DNA of 64,000 nt from Halioglobus sp. (lineage in GTDB: Bacteria; Pseudomonadota; Gammaproteobacteria; Pseudomonadales; Halieaceae). Below, piece after piece: positions 1 through 9,564 of this stretch. The DNA lies in contig PABK01000060.1 in the NCBI GenBank assembly GCA_002699145.1, positions 1-64,000 on the forward strand, read 5' to 3'. Made by a program: the position numbers and the translations under genes. Under the pieces are notes generated by a model, which ran no database searches, had not been told where the DNA came from, and worked only from the letters and a program-made list of their open reading frames with translations. Within the stretch, counting starts at the first letter, position 1. Each line of letters opens with the position of its first letter.

Positions 1-144
1 AGACGCATCCCCACGCGGCTCGCGACCGACCGAGGGCAGCCCGGAGGGCCGCCAGTAGTGTGCAGCGCCGCTTTTTCCCAGCGCGCGGCCGACTCTTTGC
101 GAAGACCCCCTGCAGACTAATTCGGGACTAGAACGGTCCTTCGG

Positions 145-316
145 GGCCCGGGGCGGAAACGCTTTCAGGCCGAGTATCTCAGCCTTCCGAGGCCAGAAAG
201 CGTTTCCGCCCCGGGCCAGAGAACCGTCCCTGAAACGGCCAGAAAGCGTTTCCGCCCCGGGCCAGAGAACCGCCCCTGAAACGGCCAGAAAGCGTCTCCG
301 CCCCGGGCCAGAGAAC
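145..316. repeat. 46-bp direct repeats with 22-bp inverted copy upstream of ruvC
   Basis: Direct units begin at 191, 237 and 283 (period 46; the third unit is partial). The first 22 bases of the shared core at 196-217 recur at 242-263 and, exactly inverted, at 145-166, so 145-217 can form a 22-bp stem with a 29-base loop. A degenerate piece of the same motif sits near 332-352. No gene is recognisable in 1-441; one frame is open from the window edge to 120 but shows no family features. Confidence 0.85.
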
Positions 317-382
317 GAGGCCTGCAGAATCACCACCCCGGGCCAGCGAACGAAACGCCCCGCCTTTCTTTTGGCGCCGATA

Positions 383-411
383 CTGACCCCACCTGTAAAT
401 TTGTACATAAT
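383..411 (+). promoter_or_regulatory. possible sigma-70 promoter for ruvC
   Basis: CTGACC at 383-388 and CATAAT at 406-411 are 17 bases apart, about 30 bases before the ruvC start. Both boxes match the consensus only partly, so this is tentative. Confidence 0.35.
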
Positions 412-441
412 ACAGGGCAGGGGCAATCAGGCAGATGACGC

Positions 442-960
442 ATGTCGCTAATCCTGGGAATCGATCCCGGTTCACGCAAGACCGGCTTCGGCATCATCAA
501 CCATGTCGGGGGGCGCAACGAGTATGTCACCAGCGGTGTCATCCGCCTGCCCGATGACGCGTTGCCCGAGCGTCTGCGTATCATCTATGAGAACGTCACC
601 GAACTGGTGCAGCGCCACTGCCCCCAGGAAGTGGCCGTGGAACAGGTGTTCATGGCGCGCAGCGCCGACTCCGCCCTCAAGCTCGGCCAGGCCCGGGGCG
701 CGGCGATCGTCGCCTGCGTGGCGCAACAGATGGCCGTGTCCGAGTACTCGGCGCGGCAGATCAAGCAGTCGGTGGTGGGCACCGGCGCCGCCGACAAGGA
801 GCAGGTACAACACATGGTGAAAGTGCTGCTGGAACTGCCCGCAGCGCCCGCCGAGGATGCGGCGGACGCACTCGCCGCGGCGCTGTGCCACGCCCATACG
901 CAACAGTCGCTGGTGCGCATCGCGGGGGCGCGCGGCGTGCGCCGGCGGCGCCTGCGATGA
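442..960 (+). CDS. ruvC: Crossover junction endodeoxyribonuclease RuvC
   Basis: RuvC is the dimeric Mg-dependent resolvase that cuts Holliday junctions with RuvAB during recombinational repair. The 172-residue product has normal length. The RNase H-like catalytic acids expected for the family are visible: Asp8 in [12 protein letters not shown], Glu67 in VAVEQVF, and Asp139 and Asp142 in the [15 protein letters not shown] segment. The C-terminus is very basic (GVRRRRLR). Its stop overlaps the ruvA start (ATGA), so the two are probably translationally coupled. It opens the ruvCAB-ybgC-tol-pal series, a conserved gammaproteobacterial order. The start follows a gap carrying repeats and a possible promoter. 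Confidence 0.97.
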   Translation: MSLILGIDPGSRKTGFGIINHVGGRNEYVTSGVIRLPDDALPERLRIIYENVTELVQRHCPQEVAVEQVFMARSADSALKLGQARGAAIVACVAQQMAVSEYSARQIKQSVVGTGAADKEQVQHMVKVLLELPAAPAEDAADALAAALCHAHTQQSLVRIAGARGVRRRRLR

Positions 961-1574
961 TCGGCCGGATTCGCGGCGTGCTGGCCGCAAAACAGCCCCC
1001 GGACATCCTGGTGGAAGTCGGCGGCGTCGGCTACGAACTGCAGGTGCCCATGACCACCCTGTTCCGCCTGCCCGAGGTCGGCCAGGAAGTGGTCCTGGTG
1101 ACGCATTTCGTCGTGCGCGAGGACGCCCAGCTGCTCTATGGTTTCTTTGACGAAGACGACCGCAGCCTGTTCCGCCAGCTGATCCGCGTCAACGGCGTGG
1201 GGCCTAAACTGGCGCTGACGATTCTCTCGGGCATGGACTCGGCGAGTTTCGCGCGCTGTGTGCAACAGGATGATATTTCCTCCCTGGTGGCCCTGCCCGG
1301 TGTGGGCAAGAAGACCGCCGAGCGCCTGCTGGTGGAGATGCGCGACAAGTTGCAGGACTGGCTCGCCCGCTCCGTCGCCGCCGGGCAGGGTGAGGCGCTG
1401 GCGGCGCCGGTCGCCGCGCCTGTAGACATCGTCGCCGACGCGGAGGGCGCGCTGGTGGCGCTGGGCTACAAGCCCCAGGAAGCCAGCCGCATGGTGGCGG
1501 CGGTCAACGACGATGACGTGGTGAACAGCGAGGAGTTGATCCGCCGCGCGCTGAAATCCGTGGTGACGGCGTGA
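957..1574 (+). CDS. ruvA: Holliday junction branch migration protein RuvA
   Basis: RuvA binds four-way junctions as a tetramer and recruits the RuvB motor. The start chosen is the ATG at 957, overlapping the ruvC stop by four bases; the frame stays open further upstream but N-terminal MIGRIRGVL is the usual RuvA beginning. The 205 residues match the family. An OB-fold domain at 1-65 is followed by two helix-hairpin-helix motifs ([10 protein letters not shown] and [13 protein letters not shown]), a flexible Ala/Pro-rich linker near 140-155, and a C-terminal UBA-like domain that contacts RuvB ([13 protein letters not shown]). ruvB begins 52 bases downstream. Confidence 0.97.
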   Translation: MIGRIRGVLAAKQPPDILVEVGGVGYELQVPMTTLFRLPEVGQEVVLVTHFVVREDAQLLYGFFDEDDRSLFRQLIRVNGVGPKLALTILSGMDSASFARCVQQDDISSLVALPGVGKKTAERLLVEMRDKLQDWLARSVAAGQGEALAAPVAAPVDIVADAEGALVALGYKPQEASRMVAAVNDDDVVNSEELIRRALKSVVTA

Positions 1575-1626
1575 AGCCGGTGAGCGCCGGGCGCGAGGCG
1601 GGAGTCGCCGTCGTGAGGAGGGCAAC

Positions 1627-2677
<1,051 letters not shown>

Positions 2678-2685
<8 letters not shown>

Positions 2686-3103
2686 GGGTGAGGCGGAATT
2701 TTCGCTGCCGCTGCGGGTCTACATCGAGGATACCGACGCCGGTGGCATCGTTTACTACGTCAACTACCTCAAGTACATGGAGCGGGCGCGCACCGAGTTC
2801 ATGCGCGCGCGGGGGTTTGGCAAGGACTACATATTCAACAGCGACCTGATGTTCGTGGTGCGCGATGCGGCGGTGCGCTATCGCCGGCCGGCGCGGCTGG
2901 ACGATGAGCTGGTCGCCACCGCCGCCCTGGCGCGCCTGCGCGGTGCCGCCATGGTGTTCCGCCAGAGCGTGCGCCGCGGCGACACGCTGCTGGCGGAGGG
3001 CGATATCACGGTCGCCTGCGTGGACCGCGCCGGCCTGGGCGCGCGGCGCCTGCCGGCGGAGGTCGTGCAGGCATTGGCAACCGGTGGCGGTGCGCCTGGC
3101 TGA
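2678..3103 (+). CDS. ybgC: Tol-Pal associated acyl-CoA thioesterase YbgC
   Basis: This is a hotdog-fold 4-hydroxybenzoyl-CoA thioesterase family protein, the first gene of most tol-pal operons. It hydrolyses acyl-CoA or acyl-ACP and has been linked to phospholipid metabolism at the inner membrane. The 141 residues show the family signature [20 protein letters not shown] near residues 17-36, with the conserved aspartate and the YVNY segment. It overlaps ruvB by eight bases and is followed by tolQ after a 69-base gap, so it bridges the two core operons. Confidence 0.95.
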
Positions 3104-3172
3104 CGGCGTGGTATACGCCACGGCGGATGCCGGTAAACTGTCGCCGCAATACTCTGCTTAGGGGATGGGGAA

Positions 3173-3874
3173 TTGGAAGAACAACTGAGCCTGCTGGACC
3201 TGGTGCTGGGCGCCAGTCTCACCGTACAGGCGGTTATGGCATTGCTGCTGCTGGCGTCGATGCTGTCCTGGTACATGATCGTCAACCGCTTTATCTATTT
3301 CCGCAACGCGCGCGACGAGATGTACCTGTTCGAGGAGCGCTTCTGGTCCGGCATCGACCTGGCGCAGCTCTACCGCGAGGGCAATGAGAAAGCCCAGGAC
3401 GGTCAGGCGATACTTGGTATGGAGAGCATCTTCCGCGCCGGCTTCAAGGAGTTTTCGCGCCTGGCGCAGCAGAAGGAAGTGGATTCAGACGGCGTGATCG
3501 AGGGCGCGCGCCGCGCCATGCGTGTGGCGGCAATGCGCGAGGAAGAGCGCCTGGAGAAGCACCTGGCCTTTCTCGCCTCGGTGGGCTCCACCAGCCCCTA
3601 TATCGGCCTGTTCGGCACCGTCTGGGGCATCATGCACTCCTTCCGCGGCCTGGCCAACGCCACCCAGGCCACCCTGGCCACCGTCGCCCCGGGTATTTCC
3701 GAGGCGCTGGTCGCCACCGCCATGGGCCTGTTCGCGGCGATTCCCGCGGTGCTGGCCTACAACCGGTTTGCCGCGCGTGTGGATGTGCTCAGCGGCCGCT
3801 ACGATACCTTCATGGACGAGTTTTCCAGCATCCTCTACCGCCAGGCGTATAGCCTGCGCTCCCGGGACGGGTAG
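3173..3874 (+). CDS. tolQ: Tol-Pal system proton channel subunit TolQ
   Basis: TolQ, a MotA/TolQ/ExbB proton channel protein, forms the inner-membrane stator with TolR and energises TolA for outer-membrane constriction during division. The 233-residue product has three membrane segments: about 15-40, and two near 135-155 and 175-195 containing the family signature around SPYIGLFGTVWGIMHSF. The start is a TTG at 3173, preceded by GGGGATGGGG; a nearby ATG at 3165 is out of frame. Ten-base spacing to tolR. Confidence 0.96.
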   Translation: MEEQLSLLDLVLGASLTVQAVMALLLLASMLSWYMIVNRFIYFRNARDEMYLFEERFWSGIDLAQLYREGNEKAQDGQAILGMESIFRAGFKEFSRLAQQKEVDSDGVIEGARRAMRVAAMREEERLEKHLAFLASVGSTSPYIGLFGTVWGIMHSFRGLANATQATLATVAPGISEALVATAMGLFAAIPAVLAYNRFAARVDVLSGRYDTFMDEFSSILYRQAYSLRSRDG

Positions 3875-3883
3875 GCGGCGACC

Positions 3884-4303
3884 GTGGCAGGCAAGCGCAG
3901 CAAGCACCGCCCCATGTCGGAGATCAACGTGGTGCCCTACATCGACGTGATGCTGGTGCTGCTCATCATCTTCATGGTCACCGCACCGATGCTCATGCAG
4001 GGCGTCAAGGTGGAGCTGCCCGAGGCCAGCGCCGACCCGGTGGAGAACCAGGACAGCGAGCCGCTGATCGTGTCGGTGGACGCCGCCGGCCAGCTCTACC
4101 TGAATCTCGGTGAGGAGAAGCAGGTGCTGTCCCTGCCGACGATCAGGGATCGCGTGGGCAAGGTCCTGCGCCGCAACAGGGACAAACCCGTGCTGGTGTG
4201 GGGCGACCGCAACGTGCCCTACGGCCAGGTAGTGGAAGTCATGGTAGCGCTACAGGAGGCCGGTGCGCCCAGCGTGGGGCTGGTCACCGAAGACCCGCAT
4301 TGA
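3884..4303 (+). CDS. tolR: Tol-Pal system protein TolR
   Basis: TolR (ExbD/TolR family) is the single-span partner of TolQ. The 139 residues contain a short basic N-terminus, one transmembrane helix near 20-42 and the conserved channel aspartate in PYIDVMLVLLIIFMVT. The rest is the periplasmic peptidoglycan-binding domain. Translation starts from a GTG at 3884, because tolQ ends only nine bases earlier and no ATG fits. Its TGA overlaps a TTG that is an alternative start for tolA. Confidence 0.95.
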   Translation: MAGKRSKHRPMSEINVVPYIDVMLVLLIIFMVTAPMLMQGVKVELPEASADPVENQDSEPLIVSVDAAGQLYLNLGEEKQVLSLPTIRDRVGKVLRRNRDKPVLVWGDRNVPYGQVVEVMVALQEAGAPSVGLVTEDPH

Positions 4304-4329
4304 ATTCCTCGATCTACGCCAGGCCGGTG

Positions 4330-5073
4330 ATGCCGCGCATTGTGCTGCGGCCGGTCCTGGCCACCCTGGCACTGCACGGCCTGATGCTCTATCTGCTGAC
4401 GGTCAATTTCAGCTTCAGCGAGCGCGAGGTGGTGCCCGTGAAGCCGGCGCCGAAAGCCATCAACGCGCGACTGGTGGACGTGAGCGAATTACAGAAACCC
4501 AAACCCAAACCGCAAGCGCAGCGCAAGGTGGCCAATCCCAGGCCCGCCCCGGCGCCGAAGCCCGCGGCCAAACCCAGGCCGGCGCCGCAACCGGTCGCCA
4601 AACCCAGGCCCCAGCCCGAGCCGAAGCCACAGCCGCAGGCCAAGCCCGAGCCGAAACCCGAGCCGAAACCCGAGCCGAAACCCGAGCCGCGCATGAGCGC
4701 CGCGCAACTGGCCGCCCTGGCCCGGGCGGAGCTGGAGGAATCCCTGGCCGAGCAGGAGGCCGCCAGCGCCGACGAACTGGCGGCGAGCTTCGCCGCCCTC
4801 ATCCAGCAGACCGTGATCGGTTACTGGAGCCGGCCGCCCAGCGCGCGCAACGGCATGGAGGCCCTGTTACAGGTACAGTTGATTCCCACCGGCGAGGTGG
4901 TTAGCGTTAGCGTGCTGAAAAGCAGCGGCGACAGCGCGTTCGACCGCTCTGCGGTAAACGCGGTGGAGAAAGCGGGGTCCTTCCCCGAACTGCAAAAGCT
5001 GCCCAGCCGAGAATTCGAGCGACAGTTCAGGCGCCTGCGCCTGCTGTTCAGACCAGAGGACCTGCGTTACTGA
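4330..5073 (+). CDS. tolA: Cell envelope integrity protein TolA
   Basis: TolA spans the periplasm and links the TolQR motor to TolB and Pal. The ATG at 4330 gives 247 residues; an in-frame TTG at 4300 overlapping the tolR stop would add ten. A transmembrane helix at about 7-25 is followed by a Lys/Pro-rich linker rather than the alanine-rich helix of E. coli TolA. The linker contains four in-frame 12-bp DNA repeats at 4645-4689 encoding Pro-Glu-Pro-Lys units. The C-terminal globular domain ([36 protein letters not shown]) is TolA/TonB-like and would contact Pal or TolB. The product overlaps tolB at ATGA. Confidence 0.92.
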   Translation: MPRIVLRPVLATLALHGLMLYLLTVNFSFSEREVVPVKPAPKAINARLVDVSELQKPKPKPQAQRKVANPRPAPAPKPAAKPRPAPQPVAKPRPQPEPKPQPQAKPEPKPEPKPEPKPEPRMSAAQLAALARAELEESLAEQEAASADELAASFAALIQQTVIGYWSRPPSARNGMEALLQVQLIPTGEVVSVSVLKSSGDSAFDRSAVNAVEKAGSFPELQKLPSREFERQFRRLRLLFRPEDLRY

Positions 5074-6371
5074 TGAAACGCCTACTTGTTGTACTGTTTG
5101 CCCTGCCGCTGGCGCTGGGCGCCCTGGCGGCCCGCGCCCAGCTGACCATCGAGATCACCGAGGGCGTGGACAACCCCACGCCCATCGCCGTGGTGCCCTT
5201 CGCCTGGCAGGGGCCGGGTGTCGCGCCGGAGGACATGGCGGCGGTCATCGACGGCGATTTCGCCCGCAGCGGCCTGTTCGCCCCGGTGGACCGCGCCGAT
5301 ATGCTGGGCCGGCCCAGTTCCGAGCAGGAGGTGTTCTACCGCGACTGGCGCGCCATCGACACCGACTACCTGCTCATCGGACGCGCCTCGGTCAGCGAGG
5401 GACAGATGCGCGTCGAGTACGAGTTGTTCAATGTGCTGCGCCAGACGCGGGTGTTGCGCGGCGGCCACCTAGGGCCGGCGAGCGAGGCGCGCATGCTCGC
5501 GCACCGCGTGGCCGACGACGTCTACGAGCATATTCGCGGCATTCGCGGGGCCTTTGCCACGCGCCTGCTTTACGTCTCGGTGACCCGGGTGCCCGGGGGC
5601 AAGGACTACTTCCGCCTGACCCTGGCGGACTCGGACGGTGCGCGGCCCATCGTGCTGCTGGAGTCGCGCGAGCCCATCCTCTCGCCCACCTGGTCGCCGG
5701 ACGGCAGGGAGATCGCCTACGTCTCCTTCGAGAGCAGCCGTCCCGCCATCTACCGCCAGGAACTGGCCACCGGCCGTCGCGAGCAACTCACCAGTTTCAA
5801 GGGCCTGAACGGCTCCCCGGCCTGGTCGCCGGACGGCAATACCCTGGCCATGGTGCTGTCCAAGGACGGCAGCCCGGACATCTACCTGATGGACCTGGCC
5901 AGCAAGCGCCTGACGCGGGTGACCACGCACTACGCCATCGACACCGAACCGACCTGGATGCCCGACGGGCGCTCGCTGCTGTTCACCTCCGACCGCGGCG
6001 GCAAGCCGCAGATCTACCGCTACGACCTGCGCTCGCGCAACGTCGAGCGGGTGACATTCGAAGGCACTTACAACGCGCGGGCGCGCATCGCCCAGGACGG
6101 CCGCAACATGGTGGTGGTGCACCAGCAGGACGACCGTTTCCACATCGCCCTGCACGACCTGAAAACCGGCCGGCTGTACGTGTTGACCTCCACGGAGTTG
6201 GACGAAAGTCCCAGTATCGCGCCAAATGGCTCTATGGTATTGTACGCAACGAAACACTCGGGGCGCGGCATCCTGGCCGCCGTTTCCGTGGAAGGGGGGT
6301 TCAAATTCCGCTTGCCGGCGCGTGAAGGGGACGTACGAGAGCCCGCCTGGTCACCGTACATGACGCGTTAA
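5073..6371 (+). CDS. tolB: Tol-Pal system periplasmic protein TolB
   Basis: TolB is the periplasmic beta-propeller that switches between Pal and TolA. The 432 residues begin with a signal peptide ([19 protein letters not shown], cleavage after ARA at about residue 22). An N-terminal alpha/beta domain to about 165 follows, then WD40-like PD40 repeats marked by [44 protein letters not shown] and [10 protein letters not shown]. Length and domain order are standard. The ATG overlaps the tolA TGA. Pal begins 49 bases downstream. Confidence 0.97.
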   Translation: MKRLLVVLFALPLALGALAARAQLTIEITEGVDNPTPIAVVPFAWQGPGVAPEDMAAVIDGDFARSGLFAPVDRADMLGRPSSEQEVFYRDWRAIDTDYLLIGRASVSEGQMRVEYELFNVLRQTRVLRGGHLGPASEARMLAHRVADDVYEHIRGIRGAFATRLLYVSVTRVPGGKDYFRLTLADSDGARPIVLLESREPILSPTWSPDGREIAYVSFESSRPAIYRQELATGRREQLTSFKGLNGSPAWSPDGNTLAMVLSKDGSPDIYLMDLASKRLTRVTTHYAIDTEPTWMPDGRSLLFTSDRGGKPQIYRYDLRSRNVERVTFEGTYNARARIAQDGRNMVVVHQQDDRFHIALHDLKTGRLYVLTSTELDESPSIAPNGSMVLYATKHSGRGILAAVSVEGGFKFRLPAREGDVREPAWSPYMTR

Positions 6372-6420
6372 TTGCCGCCCCAATGCTTTGCCAGACAACT
6401 GAAAACGGAAGGATGGGACT

Positions 6421-6936
6421 ATGAAATATCTACCTGTGGCCGGCAAGCTCTGCGCCGTGCTGTTCACCGCGCTCGTGTTGGCGGCCTGCTCCGGCAGTGA
6501 CACCAAGGACCAGGACGATGCGGCCGTAGCAGCTGCCGCCGCCGAAGAGGCCGCGGCACAGGCCAAAGCCGCGCAAATGGCGGAACTGCAGCGCCTGGAA
6601 GACGCCGCGGCGGCGGTGGGCAATGTGTTCTACTTCGAGTTCGACAGCTCCGCCCTCACCCAGGAGTCGATCAACCAGCTCAACGCCCATATCGCGGTAC
6701 TGCGGCAGGAGACCGACCGCAACGTGCGCCTGGAAGGCCACGCCGACGAGCGCGGCACCCGCGAGTACAATATGGCCCTGGGCGAGCGCCGCGCCAATTC
6801 GGTGCGCGACTACATGGTCGCCAACGGCATCGCCACCTACCGCATCGAGACGGTGAGCTACGGTGAGGAGCGCCCGGTGGCCTACGGTTCCGGCGAGTCC
6901 AACTGGTCGCAGAACCGCCGCGTGGAACTGAAGTAA
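6421..6936 (+). CDS. pal: Peptidoglycan-associated lipoprotein Pal
   Basis: Pal anchors the outer membrane to peptidoglycan and is the outer-membrane end of the Tol-Pal machine. The 171-residue precursor has a lipoprotein signal peptide with lipobox LAAC (Cys23). An unusually alanine/glutamate-rich stretch at 35-60 precedes the OmpA-like peptidoglycan-binding domain, which shows VFYFEFDSSALT, LEGHADERGTREYN and LGERRANSVRDYM. The start is preceded by GGAAGGATGGG. cpoB follows after ten bases. Confidence 0.97.
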   Translation: MKYLPVAGKLCAVLFTALVLAACSGSDTKDQDDAAVAAAAAEEAAAQAKAAQMAELQRLEDAAAAVGNVFYFEFDSSALTQESINQLNAHIAVLRQETDRNVRLEGHADERGTREYNMALGERRANSVRDYMVANGIATYRIETVSYGEERPVAYGSGESNWSQNRRVELK

Positions 6937-6946
6937 CGGCTTCCCC

Positions 6947-7873
6947 ATGCGGTTGTTGAACAAACTGCTTGTCACTGGCGGGCTGGTCGTTTCGACCGGC
7001 CCGCTCTGCTTCATGGCCGCGGCGCAGGACTATGTCGACCTGGAGGCCGAGGCGGCGGCGCGCGAGGCGGCGGGCATGTCCGCCCCGCAGGACCCCTACG
7101 GCGCGCAACCGGCCCAGGCCTACCCTGTCACCACCTACGGCGTGGACAGCTCCGCCGCCGGGCCCGCGGGCAGCGGCGCCTACAGCGCGGCCGCCCCGGT
7201 CGCCGGCGCCGCCGCCGGTAGCGGCGGCAGCGGGCTGGGCAACCTGTTCCTGCAGGTGCAACAGTTGCAGCAGGAGGTCATGCGCCTCAACGGCAAGGTG
7301 GAGGAACAGGCGCACGAGTTGCGCCAGCTCAAGGAACAGAGCCTGCAGCGCTACATGGACCTGGACAAGCGCCTCAGCGAGGGCGGCGCCAGCACCGCAC
7401 CGGGCGGTGCGGCGACGGCGGCCCCCGCACCTGCGCCGGCCGTCCCCACGGCGGACGCGGCCGGTTCGGGCGGAGCCGAGCAGCCGGGCGAAAAGGCCGC
7501 TTACGACGCCGCCTACGCGCTGGTCGTGGGGCGCCAGTTTGACAGCGCCGTGCAGGCTTTCCAGCAATTCCTCGAGGATTTCCCCGACGGCAGGTACGCA
7601 CCCAACGCCTACTACTGGCTCGGCGAGCTGTACCTGGTGGTGCAGCCACCGGCACTGGAAAACGCCCGGCAGGCCTTCGCCCTGCTGGTCAACCAGTACC
7701 CGGAGCACGCCAAGACTGCGGACGCGCTGTACAAGCTCGGCAAGGTGCAGTACATGAAGGGCAATCGCGAGAAGGCGCGCAGCTACCTGGACCTGGTTAT
7801 CCAGCAGTACGCCTCCAGCAACCCGGCGGTGGTGAAGCTCGCGCGGGATTTCATCGCCGACAACAATCTCTGA
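6947..7873 (+). CDS. cpoB: Cell division coordinator CpoB (YbgF)
   Basis: CpoB is the periplasmic TolA-binding protein that coordinates peptidoglycan synthesis with outer-membrane constriction. The 308-residue protein has a signal peptide (to about residue 26, ending MAAAQ), an Ala/Pro/Gly-rich low-complexity region, a trimerising coiled coil at about 100-145 (LFLQVQQLQQEVMRLNGKV) and a C-terminal TPR domain from about 185. The TPR signatures include YALVVGRQFDSAVQAFQQFL and PNAYYWLGELYLV. It closes the Tol-Pal block; queE begins 28 bases later. Confidence 0.95.
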   Translation: MRLLNKLLVTGGLVVSTGPLCFMAAAQDYVDLEAEAAAREAAGMSAPQDPYGAQPAQAYPVTTYGVDSSAAGPAGSGAYSAAAPVAGAAAGSGGSGLGNLFLQVQQLQQEVMRLNGKVEEQAHELRQLKEQSLQRYMDLDKRLSEGGASTAPGGAATAAPAPAPAVPTADAAGSGGAEQPGEKAAYDAAYALVVGRQFDSAVQAFQQFLEDFPDGRYAPNAYYWLGELYLVVQPPALENARQAFALLVNQYPEHAKTADALYKLGKVQYMKGNREKARSYLDLVIQQYASSNPAVVKLARDFIADNNL

Positions 7874-7901
7874 ACCGGGGCGACAGCGATGCCCCGTAGT
7901 C

Positions 7902-8588
7902 ATGTCCCAGAACCAGCGCCAGGGTGACGCCGCGCAGCCAGTGGAAAACGCGCTGCGGATCACCGAAATTTTCTACTCGCTACAGGGCGAGGCGCGCACC
8001 GTGGGCCTGCCCACCGTGTTCGTGCGCCTCACCGGTTGCCCGCTGCGCTGCGTGTACTGCGACACGGCGTATGCCTTCAGCGGCGGGCGCATGCGCGACA
8101 TCGAGGAGATCGCCGCCGAGGTGGCCGGCTACCGTCCGCGTTACGTCACGGTGACCGGCGGCGAACCGCTGGCCCAGCCCGGCTGCCTGCCCCTGCTGGG
8201 CACGTTGTGCGACGCCGGCTACGAGGTGTCCCTGGAGACCGGCGGCGCCATGTCACTGGCCGGCGTGGACCCGCGGGTGGTCACCGTGCTGGACCTGAAA
8301 ACTCCAGGATCGGCCGAGATGGCGCGCAACGACTACGCCAATATCGAGCTGTTGCAAGCGCAGGACCAGGTCAAGTTCGTGATCTGCGACCGCGCCGACT
8401 ACGAGTGGGCGCGCTTCAAGGTGGACGAGTACGGCCTGGCCGGGCGCGTGGCCGATGTGCTGTTCTCGCCCAGCTACGGGCAGGTGGAGGGACGCGAGCT
8501 GGCCGAGTGGATTCTCGCGGACAACCTGCCGGTGCGCCTGCAACTGCAGTTGCACAAGCTGCTGTGGAACGACGAGCCGGGACGTTGA
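7902..8588 (+). CDS. queE: 7-carboxy-7-deazaguanine synthase QueE
   Basis: QueE is a radical SAM enzyme that converts 6-carboxytetrahydropterin into 7-carboxy-7-deazaguanine in the queuosine pathway. The 228 residues show the cluster-binding cysteines in GCPLRCVYC (Cys46, Cys50, Cys53; CX3CX2C), preceded by the family motif [19 protein letters not shown] and followed by [11 protein letters not shown], the SAM-contacting GGE motif. queC lies 40 bases downstream, so two successive steps of the pathway are adjacent, as usual in this lineage. Confidence 0.96.
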   Translation: MSQNQRQGDAAQPVENALRITEIFYSLQGEARTVGLPTVFVRLTGCPLRCVYCDTAYAFSGGRMRDIEEIAAEVAGYRPRYVTVTGGEPLAQPGCLPLLGTLCDAGYEVSLETGGAMSLAGVDPRVVTVLDLKTPGSAEMARNDYANIELLQAQDQVKFVICDRADYEWARFKVDEYGLAGRVADVLFSPSYGQVEGRELAEWILADNLPVRLQLQLHKLLWNDEPGR

Positions 8589-8628
8589 TGACTGGCCGCG
8601 AATCGCACAGGGCAGGAGCGGCGACGCC

Positions 8629-9306
8629 GTGAGTGCGCGAGCCAAGGCCGTCGTCCTGGTCAGTGGCGGCCTCGACTCCACCACCGTGCTGGCCATGGCC
8701 CGGGCGCGCGGCTTCGCCTGCTACACCCTCAGCTTCGACTACGGCCAGCGGCACCGCGCCGAGCTGGCCGCCGCCGAGCGCGTCTCCGCCGCCCTGGGCG
8801 ATGTCGAGCACAAGGTGGTGACGCTGAACCTCGACAGCATCGGCGGTTCGGCCCTCACCGATTTGTCCATCGCCGTGCCGGAACAGGAGACCGAGGGCAT
8901 CCCGGTCACCTACGTGCCCGCGCGCAACACGGTGTTCCTGTCCATCGCCCTGGGCTGGGCGGAAGTGCTCGGCGCGCAGGATATTTTCATCGGCGTGAAT
9001 GCGGTGGACTACTCCGGTTATCCCGACTGCCGGCCGCAGTTCATCGACGCCTTCGAGGCCATGGCCAACCTCGCCACCCGCGAGGGTGTCGAGGGACGGA
9101 AGATCAGCGTGCATGCGCCGCTGATCGACCTGGGCAAGGGCGAGATCATCCGCGCCGGGCTGGAGCTGGGCGTGGACTACGCGCTGACGGTGTCCTGCTA
9201 CCAGGCCACCGCCACCGGGTTGGCCTGCGGGCGCTGCGACAGTTGTCGCCTGCGCCGCGCGGGCTTCGAGCAAGCCGGCGTGGCCGATCCCACGCGTTAC
9301 GTCTGA
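8629..9306 (+). CDS. queC: 7-cyano-7-deazaguanine synthase QueC
   Basis: QueC uses ATP and ammonia to convert 7-carboxy-7-deazaguanine into preQ0, precursor of queuosine. The GTG at 8629 gives 225 residues, matching the family; the frame is open further upstream but would overlap queE. The PP-loop SGGLDSTT sits at residues 12-19, and zinc-binding cysteines are in [19 protein letters not shown] near the C-terminus. GGAG at 8614-8617 is a plausible ribosome binding site. In related genomes tRNA-Lys often follows queC closely; here it is about 14 kb away. Confidence 0.95.
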   Translation: MSARAKAVVLVSGGLDSTTVLAMARARGFACYTLSFDYGQRHRAELAAAERVSAALGDVEHKVVTLNLDSIGGSALTDLSIAVPEQETEGIPVTYVPARNTVFLSIALGWAEVLGAQDIFIGVNAVDYSGYPDCRPQFIDAFEAMANLATREGVEGRKISVHAPLIDLGKGEIIRAGLELGVDYALTVSCYQATATGLACGRCDSCRLRRAGFEQAGVADPTRYV

Positions 9307-9410
9307 GCCGTAAACGGCGCCCGCTCGCCGCAAGCTGCTGTCAGTAAATTTTACACCGGGCCGGGCGTCGCGGCTCCGTCGCCCGTAAACGCCGCGGATT
9401 TATTGCCGGC

Positions 9411-9424
9411 GGCACAAATCTTGC
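9411..9424 (+). promoter_or_regulatory. sigma-54 (-24/-12) promoter candidate
   Basis: GGCAC at 9411-9415 and TTGCT at 9421-9425 place GG and GC exactly ten bases apart, which is the sigma-54 spacing. The match to the TGGCAC-N5-TTGCW consensus is close (C replaces the first T). It lies in the 258-base gap between queC and the sulfatase, about 140 bases before the sulfatase start. It would require an enhancer-binding protein, and none is seen in this window. Confidence 0.5.
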
Positions 9425-9564
9425 TTAATCTCTGGCATTGGTCCGCCACGAGCGACCCGGTCAGGGGCGTCTGGCGGGACAGGGAAGAACAGGGTGGCCC
9501 CGGCCTGCGGGGGTCGAGGAATCCCGGGATCGCCAGGGATTGCAATCTGAAGGGAGACGGAACG

